Shown here in pieces: positions 13,376-24,817 of a DNA stretch of 64,000 bases. Numbering within the stretch: position 1 is the first letter of the stretch; the number at the start of each line of letters is the position of its first letter. The position numbers were made by a program, and so were the translations under genes. The stretch is from Physcomitrium patens (taxonomy: Eukaryota; Streptophyta; Bryopsida; Funariales; Funariaceae), in assembly GCF_000002425.4 (NCBI RefSeq), contig NC_037275.1:510852-574851 (forward strand), written 5' to 3'. The notes beneath the pieces were generated by a model. It was given only the letters and a program-made list of their open reading frames with translations, had not been told where the DNA came from and did not search any database.

Positions 13376-14596
13376 TCATGGGCGGCGCATGGAGACTGAG
13401 GCGTATGACATTTCTACACTGCACATCATGAAGGGACCGACGCCCTTCGGGTCGTTCGTCGCGATCGGCTCGCTGATGTAGTACTCGAAAGTCCCATTGC
13501 GGTATGGCGTGCCCCCGAGGCCTCCCACGCTTGCAATGCGATTGTAATTCACCCCGCCATCCGCAGTTCCTGTGATGAAGTTCGAGACGATGCCGGCGTA
13601 GCCTTGCTTGGCGATCTTGAGGTATTTTGGGGGGAGGTAGCCCTTGCGAACGCCTTTGGCATACGAATATACGAACATGGCGGAGGCGGAGGACTCAAGG
13701 TAATTGCCCTTCTGGTTCGGTTTGTCGAGGACTTGCCACCACAAGCCAGATTTCGAATCTTGCACTTTCGTCAAGGCCACCGCGATGTTACGGGTGATTG
13801 CAAGGAGATGAGCTCGTTTCGGGTGGTGCTTGGGAATAATGTCGAGCGTGTCGACGATGGCCATGAAGTACCAGCCCATTGCGCGACCCCAGAAGCTCGG
13901 AGAGCGGCCGGTCTTAGGATCCGACCAGTTTTGCACACGAGATTCGTCGTAACCGTGGTAGAGAAGCCCGGTAGTGAAGTCCCGGGAGCGTCTCTCCATG
14001 ATGATGAACTGTGAGGCAACATCGTCGAATACCGTGGCCTCGTGAAAGAGCTTCGCGTACTCGGCGTAGAATGGCTGCGCCATGTAGAGTCCGTCCAGCC
14101 ACATCTGGTAAGGGTAAACCAGCTTGTGCCAGAAGCCACCCTCCCGGATGCGAGGGTGCTGCCGCAGCTGCTTCCGCAGAATGTCCGCGGCGATCTTGTA
14201 TTTCCTGTCGCCTGTTTTTTTGTAGAGCATGAGCACGAGCCTGCCCGTCATGATGTTGTCAATGTTGAACTCTGTGAGGTTGTAGTTGCCGGCGATGGTG
14301 CCGTTGTCCATTACATGGCGGTCCACTTTGAACTTGATGTAGTCGAAGTACTTGCTGTCGCCCGTCGCTTCCCAGACGAGCTCAATGCCGGCCAGATACA
14401 CGCCGAGCTCGTACTGAAACCTGTCCTTTGCAGGCCCCACGACGCTCCACTCTTTCATGGATGTCATGGCCATGCGCTTGGCCAAATCCAGGGCCTCTAC
14501 CTCGCCATGAGTAGCCCTCGCAATGGGCATCCACAGACCCAGGCACAGAATTACAATCCCGACCTCCACAATGGGCAATTCATGGCTGAACTTCAT
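13376..14596 (-). CDS. GH105 unsaturated rhamnogalacturonyl hydrolase, secreted
   Basis: A single uninterrupted frame encodes 406 residues. Residues 1-28 look like a signal peptide (hydrophobic core 11-22, probable cut after ARA), so the enzyme is predicted to enter the secretory pathway. The family is recognisable from an (alpha/alpha)6-barrel set of motifs: NIDNIMTGRL (Asp113), QMWLDGLYMAQPF (Asp168), YHGYDES (His214), FWGRAMGW (residues 235-242), GLWWQVLD, NYLESSASAMFVY and FEYYISEPIATNDPKGVGPF near the C-terminus. GH105 enzymes such as YteR hydrate and release the unsaturated galacturonyl end left by pectate or rhamnogalacturonan lyases; Asp113 and Asp168 sit where the two key acids of that family are expected. 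Length and motifs argue that it is intact. The absence of introns and the GC-rich coding sequence set it apart from its AT-rich surroundings. The GH105 call is firm; exact substrate is inferred. Confidence 0.9.
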   Translation of the reverse strand: MKFSHELPIVEVGIVILCLGLWMPIARATHGEVEALDLAKRMAMTSMKEWSVVGPAKDRFQYELGVYLAGIELVWEATGDSKYFDYIKFKVDRHVMDNGTIAGNYNLTEFNIDNIMTGRLVLMLYKKTGDRKYKIAADILRKQLRQHPRIREGGFWHKLVYPYQMWLDGLYMAQPFYAEYAKLFHEATVFDDVASQFIIMERRSRDFTTGLLYHGYDESRVQNWSDPKTGRSPSFWGRAMGWYFMAIVDTLDIIPKHHPKRAHLLAITRNIAVALTKVQDSKSGLWWQVLDKPNQKGNYLESSASAMFVYSYAKGVRKGYLPPKYLKIAKQGYAGIVSNFITGTADGGVNYNRIASVGGLGGTPYRNGTFEYYISEPIATNDPKGVGPFMMCSVEMSYASVSMRRP

Positions 14597-15680
14597 CGCC
14601 GCTGGTGTCCTAAAACTGCTCGACTCCTAAGCAAAATCCGACCCCTCAGCTCGAAGAGATACCAATGTAAAGATCAAAATCAAAAACACACTTTGAAGTT
14701 CAGCTTCACGTACAGTGTGGGCACCCTCTGCAAAATCACCACTATATTTCCGCTGCGTCGAATGGTGGACTATTAATACATTTGGCTGAACACTAGCAAC
14801 AGCTTGCTGAAAGTATACACATCACATGCGCGTCGGTCAAAAAAGCATTGAGGCAAGTCGCGCAACACCAGCTCACTCTCCGAATCCCGATGCACGTAGC
14901 GGCTAGTATGGTTCTTGTCGTTAGACCTCCTAAAGTGCCAATCGCGCTTGAAGAGCAGAAGTCTTTGTACCTTGGACAAAGAAAAGTCTTCGCGACGACT
15001 ATGCGGTAGCTGCCTTCAGTTCCCACCTGCACAGTTGCTGGGGAGGGGAAGGCCATCCGCTCTCTGGCGAACCTTGGCGTTCTGTGATAGGGTCAGAAAT
15101 CGTGGAACTGTGCATTAATGCGATCGCGGTGCTCCTCAGCATTGAATCTTCTGCACTTCGCAGATGAAAACGCGGTGCGGTCTCTCTTTCCGGGCAACTA
15201 CAAAAAAGTGAGCTTTGCCGCTGTGGGTCTTTTGTTCTCCCGATTGACTTTCTACTACAGCCGCCATCATCTTCCATGGTGCGAATCCATGTACAGTCCG
15301 TAAATGTGGTAGGTGGGTTGCAGCGTTTTCGTTGGTATCTGACCCCTCAGCTCAAAGAGATAACCGGATCTAAACAAACTTCGAATTCGTACAACCCTTA
15401 CAATTACGACCACATCATCGAGCCGTCCAAACTCCTCGATGGTCTGCCAGGAAGAGTATCGAAAAAAAACAAAGGACGCTCTTCCGTGACCAATGCATGG
15501 CTGAATTCCCAGTTTACACGGACCAGGAGAGGGAAACTGAAATCGGTGTAAGAGGAATTCGATGCTTCTCGAGAGAAGCGACGGTGCAACTGGGAACAGA
15601 TTGAAGAAGCTCCAATGGAACGACCCCGACATGGGTTTAGGGTTTTGTGATGCGACAGATATCCATCCTGTCAAAATTAG
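14597..15680 (-). promoter_or_regulatory. GC-rich upstream region of the GH105 gene
   Basis: This kilobase keeps the GC level of the gene and then falls abruptly to AT-rich DNA near 15,690. It contains two direct copies (21 of 22 bases equal) of GACCCCTCAGCTC(G/A)AAGAGATA at 14,640-14,661 and 15,341-15,362. An AT patch (TATTAATAG on the minus strand near 14,775) lies about 180 bp before the start codon and could be a TATA-like site. Short frames occur on both strands but none shows a family pattern, so I read it as promoter plus 5' leader. Confidence 0.4.
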
Positions 15681-15689
15681 TTGAATGCA

Positions 15690-17290
15690 ATTCCATGAGC
15701 AACAAACATGGCCAAAACTGTGGATTTTCTGTTATTTTATTTTATTTTTATTTCGTAAAAAACATATGAGTCACTCCTAATAAATGCATTTTTTTTGTTT
15801 CCCCAAGCCAAAATCTTTACTTCACCATACCATATAATGTTCACAGGAATTATATATTCTGAATGCTTTGTATTTTATTTATTTTTTATATACTGTTTGG
15901 TTTTTCAAGTATATATTTGGAAAAACTAAAGTTCATGGTGAGAGTTTTCTGGATAGGATTATACCTACTATATAAATAAAATTTGAATTGATGGTTTCAA
16001 CTTGGAATTCTAAACGTAGGAAAATATGACTTATGTATCTCTATATATAGAGAGAGAGATACATGTGATTTGACCACAACTTGAAATAAAAAAATAAAAA
16101 AAAAGAATTTTACTTAATTTAGGTATGATTCATATATATAATTAAAAAAATTGATATTTTGATAATTTAGAATGTACAATAAGAATTAAAAATAACATTC
16201 ATAAGTTAATGGTTTATATGTATTATATATATATATATATTTTCCTTTCCTAATTTATTTGGCTATACTTAAAATAATTAATTCATCAAGAATAAATACA
16301 TTGAATGAAAATCTTAATAGATTGAAATATTGTTTAATGTATATATATATATATATTATAAAAATTTGATATTTTCAAGACAAAAGAACATTCAAGCAAA
16401 CAAAAAAATATCCAAAATCTTATCATCTATAAATAGTTAAAAAAACCAATTTATGATTGTCTCAAAAACATACATTTCAAAAAAAGAAATCTTAATAAAT
16501 GACTTTTTTAAAAAAATAAATTAAGACTTAAAGTTTAATTATAGTTGGAAAATAAGATTGTGTAATTACAATAAAGACCATGCAGCTAGACACTGTTTGG
16601 GTGTTACAGTTTATATTATTATATTTCATTTTTAAAACCTAAAATCTTATCACAAAACATTTATATGTTTGTAAACGGAATCTAGAAACATTTATGCGAA
16701 ATTATTTTAAGACACTGTGTTATCAATATTGTTTTAATTGACAAAGATTCAATTTGAAATCAAAACTTGGTACTTAATAAATAAATAAATAAACTTAAAT
16801 AATCTAAGCATAAATTAGAGTGGTCAATGCAAAAATATTCCTTAAAACGTTTTTCAAATAAAGAAATAAAGATTTATGTTACATCCTAGGTTTTTGGGAG
16901 ATAAATAATTATTTCAGAAATATAATTTTTCTTCTGTGCTATCAAGCAATTTAATTGAGAAGATCTGAAGGAAGATTTATAAATTAATATAGTAATTGTA
17001 AAAAATGTAGTTAAAAAAAAATATAACAATGACATGTCACCTAATGACAATATAATTGTGTAATTATACCAAAAGAAGAAGCCCCACCTTAATCTACAGT
17101 ATTCCATAAATTATTGCATATAAAAAATGACAAAAGATTAAAAATATGTATATATTTTTTAAATTACTCAAAATTGAAAATTGCCAGTAATAAATTCTGT
17201 TTAATTTTCAAGAAATAATATAATTTATTTAAAATACTCTTTAATTATTACAGACTAAACAAAGAAATCATGCAATTTCTACTTTCTATT
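15690..17290. other. AT-rich intergenic DNA
   Basis: No gene, RNA or recognisable element. It holds short TA microsatellites (about 16,222-16,241 and 16,339-16,355) and scattered A/T homopolymers. Confidence 0.6.
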
Positions 17291-17650
17291 ATTGTTATAC
17301 TTAAGATCGTCAAAACGACTTTGATGACCGATGATCTGTCAAAAGATTAAAATATAGGTTGTTTGCAACTTTGTGAGAATAAAAAGAGTATTTTAAAAAA
17401 ATATTTTGTACAAGATGTAGATACTTTTGATACAATGTCAAGATGTTTGGACTAACAAATGATCCTGCAATTTTTAATAATATATCAAATGATTTTTTTA
17501 AAGAATACATAGACAATTTCTTTAATCATGGAATTGAATAAAATCACAAGTACCATGTATTTATCAAAGACATATACCCAAAATAACTTTTTCAAAATAA
17601 AGTATTCAGGTATAATTGTTTTTCAAAAAGAAGACCAATAGAGATACATT
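17290..17650 (+). mobile_element. Ty3/Gypsy reverse-transcriptase relic
   Basis: The plus-strand translation around 17,420-17,520 follows the RT block seen in the young copy (MPFGL-nAPA-F-nDVFREFLDNF) and about 110 bp later shows the region just after the YLDD box. It is short, AT-decayed and broken many times. No LTR was found next to it. Confidence 0.5.
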
Positions 17651-18436
17651 TGATATATATATATATATATATATATTTGCCAAATACAACAATGTCTTGA
17701 GAGCCAAAGAAAAGTAGCATCAGCAACAACATCATCAACTCAGGCAGCATCAATTTCATTTCCAGGGTGCAAAACCAACTCCAGATTCTGTGCTGCTCTG
17801 TATCATTGTGTGGGTGATTCAATTTTGCTTCTCTGAGGCCTTATTTTGAAGCTTAAACATTATATATTATCGTGTTTGACCATCATCTTTAAAGTACGAA
17901 ATTATATTTACTATGAGTTTAGTTCTTGATCATGTATTTATTCATTATGTTTGTCATAAGATTGTATGGAATTGCACATGTTCATCACTTATTATATTTT
18001 TAGATAGTCTCTAGAGAATGATCTATCCATCAAAGAATAGGTTCACAATCATAATTTTTGTAGTCTGTGTCTTTGTTAGTAGAAACCTTCATGTCTTATT
18101 GAGCTTGTCAACCACAACAAAAAAAAATGCTTCATACTTGTCATAAAGTTCAAAGAGACTTTATTTTTAAAATCTAAAAAATATATGTGTAAATGATATT
18201 TATTAAATTACGAGTAATTCTAGAAATTTTAACTTAGATTTTTCAATATATTTTCCTATTTAACACAGCAACATCTCTTCACATAAGTCTTTGTATTGGG
18301 TTCTATGGTTTGCCAATAGTACGATTTTATAGAATTATTCATGTTATTTTTAATTTCATAATGACCAATAATAAGTGATTCACAACATATAATTCATCTT
18401 CCAATTAACTTCTACTTAGTTTTAAATTTTTAAATT

Positions 18437-18477
<41 letters not shown>

Positions 18478-19168
18478 CACTAAGACTTTTTCTATCAATC
18501 ATCTCTTTATAAAAGATGAGCTAAAAGTCCCAAATACTTTGAAAGATTTATAATAAATTTATAAAAATTTGCACGTTTCAAAATGAAAGAACTACAATCT
18601 AATATATAGTTGGAAATTTCTATCCTTTCATAGTTTTGTGTTTTCTGTAACTGGGTTTTATACCTCCATCGTTTATAACACAACCCAAGAATTCAAAAAA
18701 ATTCATAAAAAAGACAATTTATTCCTTGGTTTTAGTTACAATTTATTGTATACTAATTGTCCAAGCACAACAGCAAACTATATTTATATTCATTTTTAAT
18801 ACTAGAAAAGATTACAATATCACAAATAACTACATAATTGCTGCTTTCATGGCAATTGTTTCAATATTTGTGAAGAGTAGTGAAGGTACCTAACACACAA
18901 CATAATTCAAAAGACATCGCTATAAAATTTCACAACATCTTTTTTGACACTTTATTTCATCAACACATCTTTCTATTATTGTTGCAAATTTGGGTACTAG
19001 TAGTATTCCAGCTTAAGATCAGTTTGACTCAATGTTTTGCTCATACTTGGTTTATATGTCTACCTATCTATCAACCAATATCAAAGAAGCAAGCATACCT
19101 ACAAAATTTTGTTAGTTATTTTATAATAAGTAAATACATATATATATATATATATATATATATGGTTT
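17651..19168. other. AT-rich intergenic DNA downstream of the zinc-finger gene
   Basis: No gene is supported. It contains TA arrays at 17,655-17,677, 18,441-18,475 and 19,138-19,163; the last ends just 5 bp after the stop codon region of the zinc-finger gene. Confidence 0.6.
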
Positions 19169-19903
19169 TCAGGTCTCCGCTGATCCTTCCAGGTGGGTGT
19201 GTAGAGCATCTCGGTCGGAAGGATCCATCGCAGCTGATGCTCGGAACTCATGTGGGTCGTGATCATCCAGGCCAGCCAAGTGGAACACGCTGCTGCTGCT
19301 GCTACTGCTGTTACCGACACCGACACCGACTGGTTCCCCGTTGCCAAGCCCAGACAGCATCGAACCAACAACGTCAGGTTTGTGATCGAAGGATGAGTGA
19401 TGAGAGAATGGTCGCGGCACCTGGAAATGGGCGGAATCAAGTTGGATTTGAAGGGAGGGAAGCTCCCCAACAGCAGCAGCAGCAACAGCAGATGGGTTAG
19501 TGGCGTAATTGGCTTCATGGCCATGGCGCTGCTGCTGCTGCGATGGGTTGTGCGTCGACTGGGGCAGGTTGCCGGACTGATCCACCTGCACTTCTAACCG
19601 CTCGCGTGCATGCTGCATGAACGTGGTCCGGCTATGGGTTCTCTGGCCCAGCTGCTGCTGCTGATTGCTGTTGGCGCTTGGTGGGCTCACAACGTCCTGC
19701 AAGGTGGATCCTCCCGAGTGGTTTTGGAGAAATCGATGCTGCAGCTGCTGCCCTGATTCGAAATGGTACTGCAGCATCCCTCCCCCAGGGTCCGAGCTGT
19801 GCAGTAGCGTCCTCGCATCGGAGTAGTTCAGAGGAACAGAGTCTACAATTACACGCCACCGATAAATTTGCAACACATTCTTGTCATCGCCACCTCTTCT
19901 CGA

Positions 19904-19935
<32 letters not shown>

Positions 19936-21418
19936 CACATATATATATAAATGTGTGTGTGTACACCTACATAAATATGACAAGCTTTTGTTGTAGTTAT
20001 TTTATTATTAAATATTGTTTTCACTTTTTTAATTTTTTGGAAATGTGGGCAATGCTTTACTCACTTCGAGGCGCTTGTTGAGGCGCGTGTTGCGGATGTT
20101 GAAGTCCGTGCATCGGGATTTCTCTTTGCAGCATTGGCAGACTCTGGTATGGTCTCGTGTTGTCAGTTGGATTCAAATAGTTTGTTCCTTGTAGATTTGT
20201 ATGGGCAGAATCTAAATTTGGCTGCAGTGGGAGAAGTTGGTTCCCAGGCCAGTTTTGCACACTCGATTGAGCTTGAGGTTGGTAGTATGGCATCTGAGGT
20301 GTCATGAAGGAGCCTGCAGTTGAAGAAAAATTTCTAGTCGGATCCACAGAAGTGCTTGCACCATCCCTGTAAATTCAAGTTCACCAAAGCTGTAAAAAAT
20401 AGAAGAGAAACCAAACAGATCTGAAAACATCTAGTTCAATGAGAAATTCTTAAAATAACAAGAACAAAAAACAAAATCTTTTAGAACTTGGTAGTAGAAA
20501 ACTAGTAATTGTAAGAAGCTTGAGGATGGTGAACACACATTCGAGAATAATATTGTGCAGCCGCATAATAAGGTGGAGAATGATGCTGCTGTGCAATTAG
20601 AAGATTTCTTGCCTTCTGTATCTCCTCGTGTTCTCTCTCTGAAATAAGGTGAATAAAAGTGAGGTGCACATATCCATTTATATGGGTGTATACACACATA
20701 CACACACACACATACTTCTCTGTGTTTGTGTGTGTTCTTTAACTAGATCCCCTACCATATGAATAATACTAGGAAGTAAAATGGAACAAACAAAATAATA
20801 ATAATAATAATAATAATAATTAGCTGGAGCGGGTGAAGGAAAAGGATGAAAAGTGTGAGAATGTTTGGCCTCATGACCTAAGGATATCAAAATTGGGTTG
20901 GCTTCTGAATCAAGCTTCAGTAGTAAAAACAGCAATAATAAATAAATAAATAAATAAAATTAAAAATTAACTGCACTCACCCACCCGGTGACGATTCATG
21001 TGTCCACCCAGAGCCTGGGATTTGGGGAACTTCATGTCACAGAAGCGGCATTCGAATTTATTATCAGAGTCCTCTTCCGGCTTCCTCCTCTTGTTTGGAT
21101 TACCCTCGTCGCCATCTCCTTATGGTGGCAATATCAATGAGTCAATACTTTCCTCGTAAATCACAGTTACACTGAGAAGAAATCACCACCTTCAACAATC
21201 CACTGGACACGATCCACGGAAACACACAGCACCACCAGCACAACACCTCCTACTGATCGACGAAGATTAAAGAGGAAATGTTCACGAAACTGGCAACTCT
21301 TCCCGCACTGTTGAGGGCTGGTGGTTCGAAGCGTGAATTGATCACCTCCATGACGAGTGGCCGCCCTAATGGAACACATGAGGCATACAGACACTGAGGC
21401 GATAATAAGGAACTATAT

Positions 21419-21468
<50 letters not shown>

Positions 21469-21635
21469 GAAACCGCACCAGAGCTCAGATCGACTGCTGC
21501 TTGGTTCTGGGCGGGGGGGATGCTAGAAGTAGACGGAGTAGTGTCTTGGCTGTCACGGTTGTTGTTGGTGAGCATCATGATCGTCAGCAGGAGCCACCAG
21601 AGGATCCCTCCGTGTTCCAAGACCACCACCGACAC
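19169..21635 (-). CDS. JAGGED/STAMENLESS-like C2H2 zinc-finger transcription factor
   Basis: Five exons, each joined in frame at GT-AG sites: 21,635 (or 21,578)-21,479; 21,118-20,981; 20,638-20,539; 20,366-20,065; 19,842-19,169. The product is 456 residues from the first in-frame codon or 437 from Met at 21,578, which I prefer because it skips an odd hydrophobic leader. One plant-type C2H2 finger lies at residues 57-77 of the shorter form (C-x2-C-x12-H-x3-H) with the SQALGGHMNRHR core, preceded by a basic KRRK likely nuclear signal. The following VEREHEEIQKARNLL matches the QERE..L..AR segment typical of JAGGED-type proteins, which control organ growth as DNA-binding regulators. The C-terminal 310 residues are low-complexity, rich in Gln, Ser and His. 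No LDLN-type EAR motif is seen near the N-terminus, unlike seed-plant JAGGED. Finger and splicing are strong; orthology to JAGGED is inferred. Confidence 0.85.
19909..19935. repeat. CT microsatellite in intron 4 of the zinc-finger gene
   Basis: About 13 CT units, placed some 65 bp upstream of the exon 5 acceptor on the plus-strand map, so on the transcript it is a GA-rich tract. Confidence 0.9.
20795..20820. repeat. ATA/TAA trinucleotide microsatellite in intron 2
   Basis: About nine perfect ATA units within intron 2 of the zinc-finger gene (20,639-20,980). Confidence 0.9.
21422..21469. repeat. GA microsatellite at the start of intron 1
   Basis: A GA tract of about 23 units (CT on the transcript) begins roughly 10 bases inside the donor site of intron 1 at 21,478. 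Such CT tracts near plant gene starts can bind GAGA-type regulators; that role is only inferred here. Confidence 0.9.
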
Positions 21636-21639
21636 ATCC

Positions 21640-22210
21640 TACTTACTGCAAGTTACTCACTCCAAGTCTTCAAAGCCAATAGTGTCACTAAAAAAAATTG
21701 GGTTCTTAATATTCGTGATTACATTAAGTAAGTATTCTGGAAGTCCACGACGACGCCGCTCTCAGCGCCTCCGGTCGATCACTTCGAGAAAAAAATAAAT
21801 AAACACAACAGGTCACCCTTCATCCTTGGCTCCTTCATTTCCAGGGCCCCGGTGATGAAATTTAGGAAGCTGGGCTCCTAATTTTGGTGCCGATGCTTCT
21901 TCTTTTTATCCCTTTAACACTTAGTTTCTGCGATTTCCGAGTCATTCGTCATCCTGCGCATGAGAAATTCCTCCGAACGAACGAACTAACGAACGAAGGA
22001 ATTCTCGATCTCGTTGAGGATGATATAGACTTTCTCCGCCGCAGAGCCCCCTCCGGTATTACATTCAACCTTCCGAAACGTAGATTCCTCAACAAATCAC
22101 GAATCATGTAGATCTTTGTTTGGACCCGAGAACATAGATGTGTCGATGTTCGCGAGAGGTGGATAAATAGTGGATGAAACGTGGATGGATGATGAACGCA
22201 TGCATGGTTG
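21640..22210 (-). promoter_or_regulatory. Upstream region of the zinc-finger gene, with an RY element
   Basis: Higher-GC segment before the first exon. It holds an exact RY/Sph core CATGCATG at 22,199-22,206, the site used by B3-domain factors, and a short GAAC/GTTC tandem near 21,976-22,000. A small open frame in the leader (about 22,110-21,955, minus) could be an upstream ORF but has no support beyond its length. Confidence 0.35.
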
Positions 22211-24786
22211 GCATGTGGATGGATTAATTTGGTCCATGTATTTTCTTTTTCAGCACATGTTTAATTAAAATTTTATGTTTATTCTGTTCTTTTTTACATT
22301 AGCAGGGTTTAGAGTATGTCCAGTTGAAATTTTAAAAATAGTATTTTCTGTTTAGACAATAGTAATGAATATTAATAAGAAAATATATCTATCTATATAT
22401 ATAGAAATGTAGCATAGGTTTGTTGTATTAATCAGATAATTTGAGCATTACATGCTACAGAATTGAATCATTAGTTCTAAACAAGTTTGCGAATTGCATA
22501 GGTTTTAAAAAAAGCATATATGTATGTATTTATGTATTTATGTATGTATATACGTGTAATATTTTATTTTTGTCTATTTTATGTACTACAGTTCAAAAAT
22601 ATAATTTTAATTTTAAAAGGGTGTATTATATTTTTGATTTTATATTCAAGAATTATGCTTTTGGAACATGCTTTAGTATAATAACCTCTGATAAATAGAA
22701 ATAGAAATTAGTAAGTTATGTTTCTATATTAATTTACAACTGTTTACAATATGTTTCTGTATTAACTTACTCTTAACTAATTCTAACTTAATCTCCTACT
22801 ACTTTGTTTTGAAGTATGTGATAACTACTATTTTTTAATTTTTTTAATTTTTTTTGCATTCTTAGGATTTCTCTTATCTATATCACATCTACAAACCTAA
22901 TACATAAGATTTTTTTTATAAAACTTTAATGACTTTATTAAGGTGTTAAGCTTAGCATAAAACATTTTCTATAAGACCTCTAAGGCCATGATTTTACTAA
23001 GTTTAGTAGTGATTTCACAAAAGAAGTCTCAAATCTTCTTTAGATCTTATATGTTATTACACAATTATCATAAATTTTTCTATTAATAAATCAAAGTTAT
23101 TATAAAATTGTGTCTAATAGTTTAATTTTGGATCTTTTACACCTCAAAACAATAAAAACCAAGATAGAAACTACTTGATTTAGTAAGATTCTAATGATCT
23201 TGACTTGAAATATTAGAATTAGATAACTTTTTTTTTGAACTTAAGAATAAATTGTGCTAGATTAACAAATGTGGATATATCAGATTGTAATTTTGTAACA
23301 ATCTAAAATTAAAATAGCAACTCAATGCAGTATACTTGTTAAAGAAATTTCTTTGATCTTTATATCTTCTTAATTTTTTCTTCTAAAACAGTCAATATAA
23401 TTAATAAATTTAATTTATAGAAAATATCCTTTTGTTATTATTATTTTTTCATAGGTTTTTTTTTTTAATTTATAGAAAAATAATTTCTATTGAATTCAAT
23501 GATTTCTATTAAATTCAATGAAAAACAAGTAAAACAATGATAAGACTAAAGATGGCTTCAATCTTATTTCAATATATACGAGATAGTAAAATATCTAAGA
23601 GAATTTCTTTAAATACCATGAGGCATGCAAGCCAATTTTTAAAGATATAGTCCACCTCTCAAGTAATTTTCTAAAATTAGAAAACTTTTTCTTATTGAAA
23701 TTAATCATTCGAAATGTTTTGCTGGATTGTTCTCTAACTGTTTTTTATAATTCAATTTCACAAAGAATAATAACAAGACACTGTATATTGTTTCTTAAGA
23801 TTATAAATTATTAAATAAATCATATAAATTTTATTTTGTATAAAATAGCTTTAACAAATCCAGAAATATAATTTAGTATATAATTTGGTAAAAAAAATGA
23901 TTTAAAATTTATTTTTTCGTTCCTTTTAAGACTCATAAAATTGCTTATAAAAATACATATAATATACATGTAAAAATAAAAAATAAAAAATAATGTAAAG
24001 ATATTTTAAAATAGTAATGATAATAAGCTATTTTGTACAAAGAAGATATTTTGGATTTTGAGTTTCTTTATTTTAAATATTTAAGATCTAATGCTATATT
24101 ACTTAAAATATAATGTGTATTGATTGAACAAAGACAACGTGCATTTCGATTTAAAGTTTTTAGAATTGAATGAAAGTAGATCCAATTCTTAAAGCAATAT
24201 AATTTTCTTATTTTAAAAAAATAGTAATTGAAAAAAAATAGGATTTGTTTAAATTTTTTTTTTATAGTTAATTATTGGCATGATATTACACTTAATTTGG
24301 TAATTCAAAAAAATATCATAAATCAAATACTAAATCTCTTTGTTATCTTTGGATTTTTTATGAAATTAATATTTGAAAATGTCTATTACATTTTAATTTA
24401 AGAAAATAGGTTTAATTTAATTAAATTTATAAAAATAATTATAAAGAAATTTAATCAAATATATTTCTTTTTTATGAATTTATTTTTTGAAAATTCATTT
24501 TATACCACATGATGCCAAGATTATCACTTATCCTTAAGTAAAGAATATGGTAATTATTATGGATATTTTTATGAAAACAATTGAGCGAGGATTAAAATAT
24601 TTAGATTTGGATTGAAAAATTTCTTATAGATTATATTCAAATAAATTAAGATAAGGTATTCAAATATATCATTTTCCTTTAAATTTTACATAATGAAAAA
24701 GATAATTATTAAGCTTTACAGATCAAATTGATGTTCAGGTTCAAATAACATAATTGCAAAAGTTCAAATGGTAAGATATTTTTCTT

Positions 24787-24817
<31 letters not shown>

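Noticed and set aside
13604-14776. Plus-strand frames of up to 244 codons across the GH105 gene
   Set aside because: Antisense of a GC-rich coding sequence; no family pattern, whereas the minus-strand frame carries all GH105 motifs.
18880-19500. Plus-strand frame with poly-Gln end
   Set aside because: Antisense to exon 5 of the zinc-finger gene; it runs through a TA microsatellite and AT-rich intergenic DNA.
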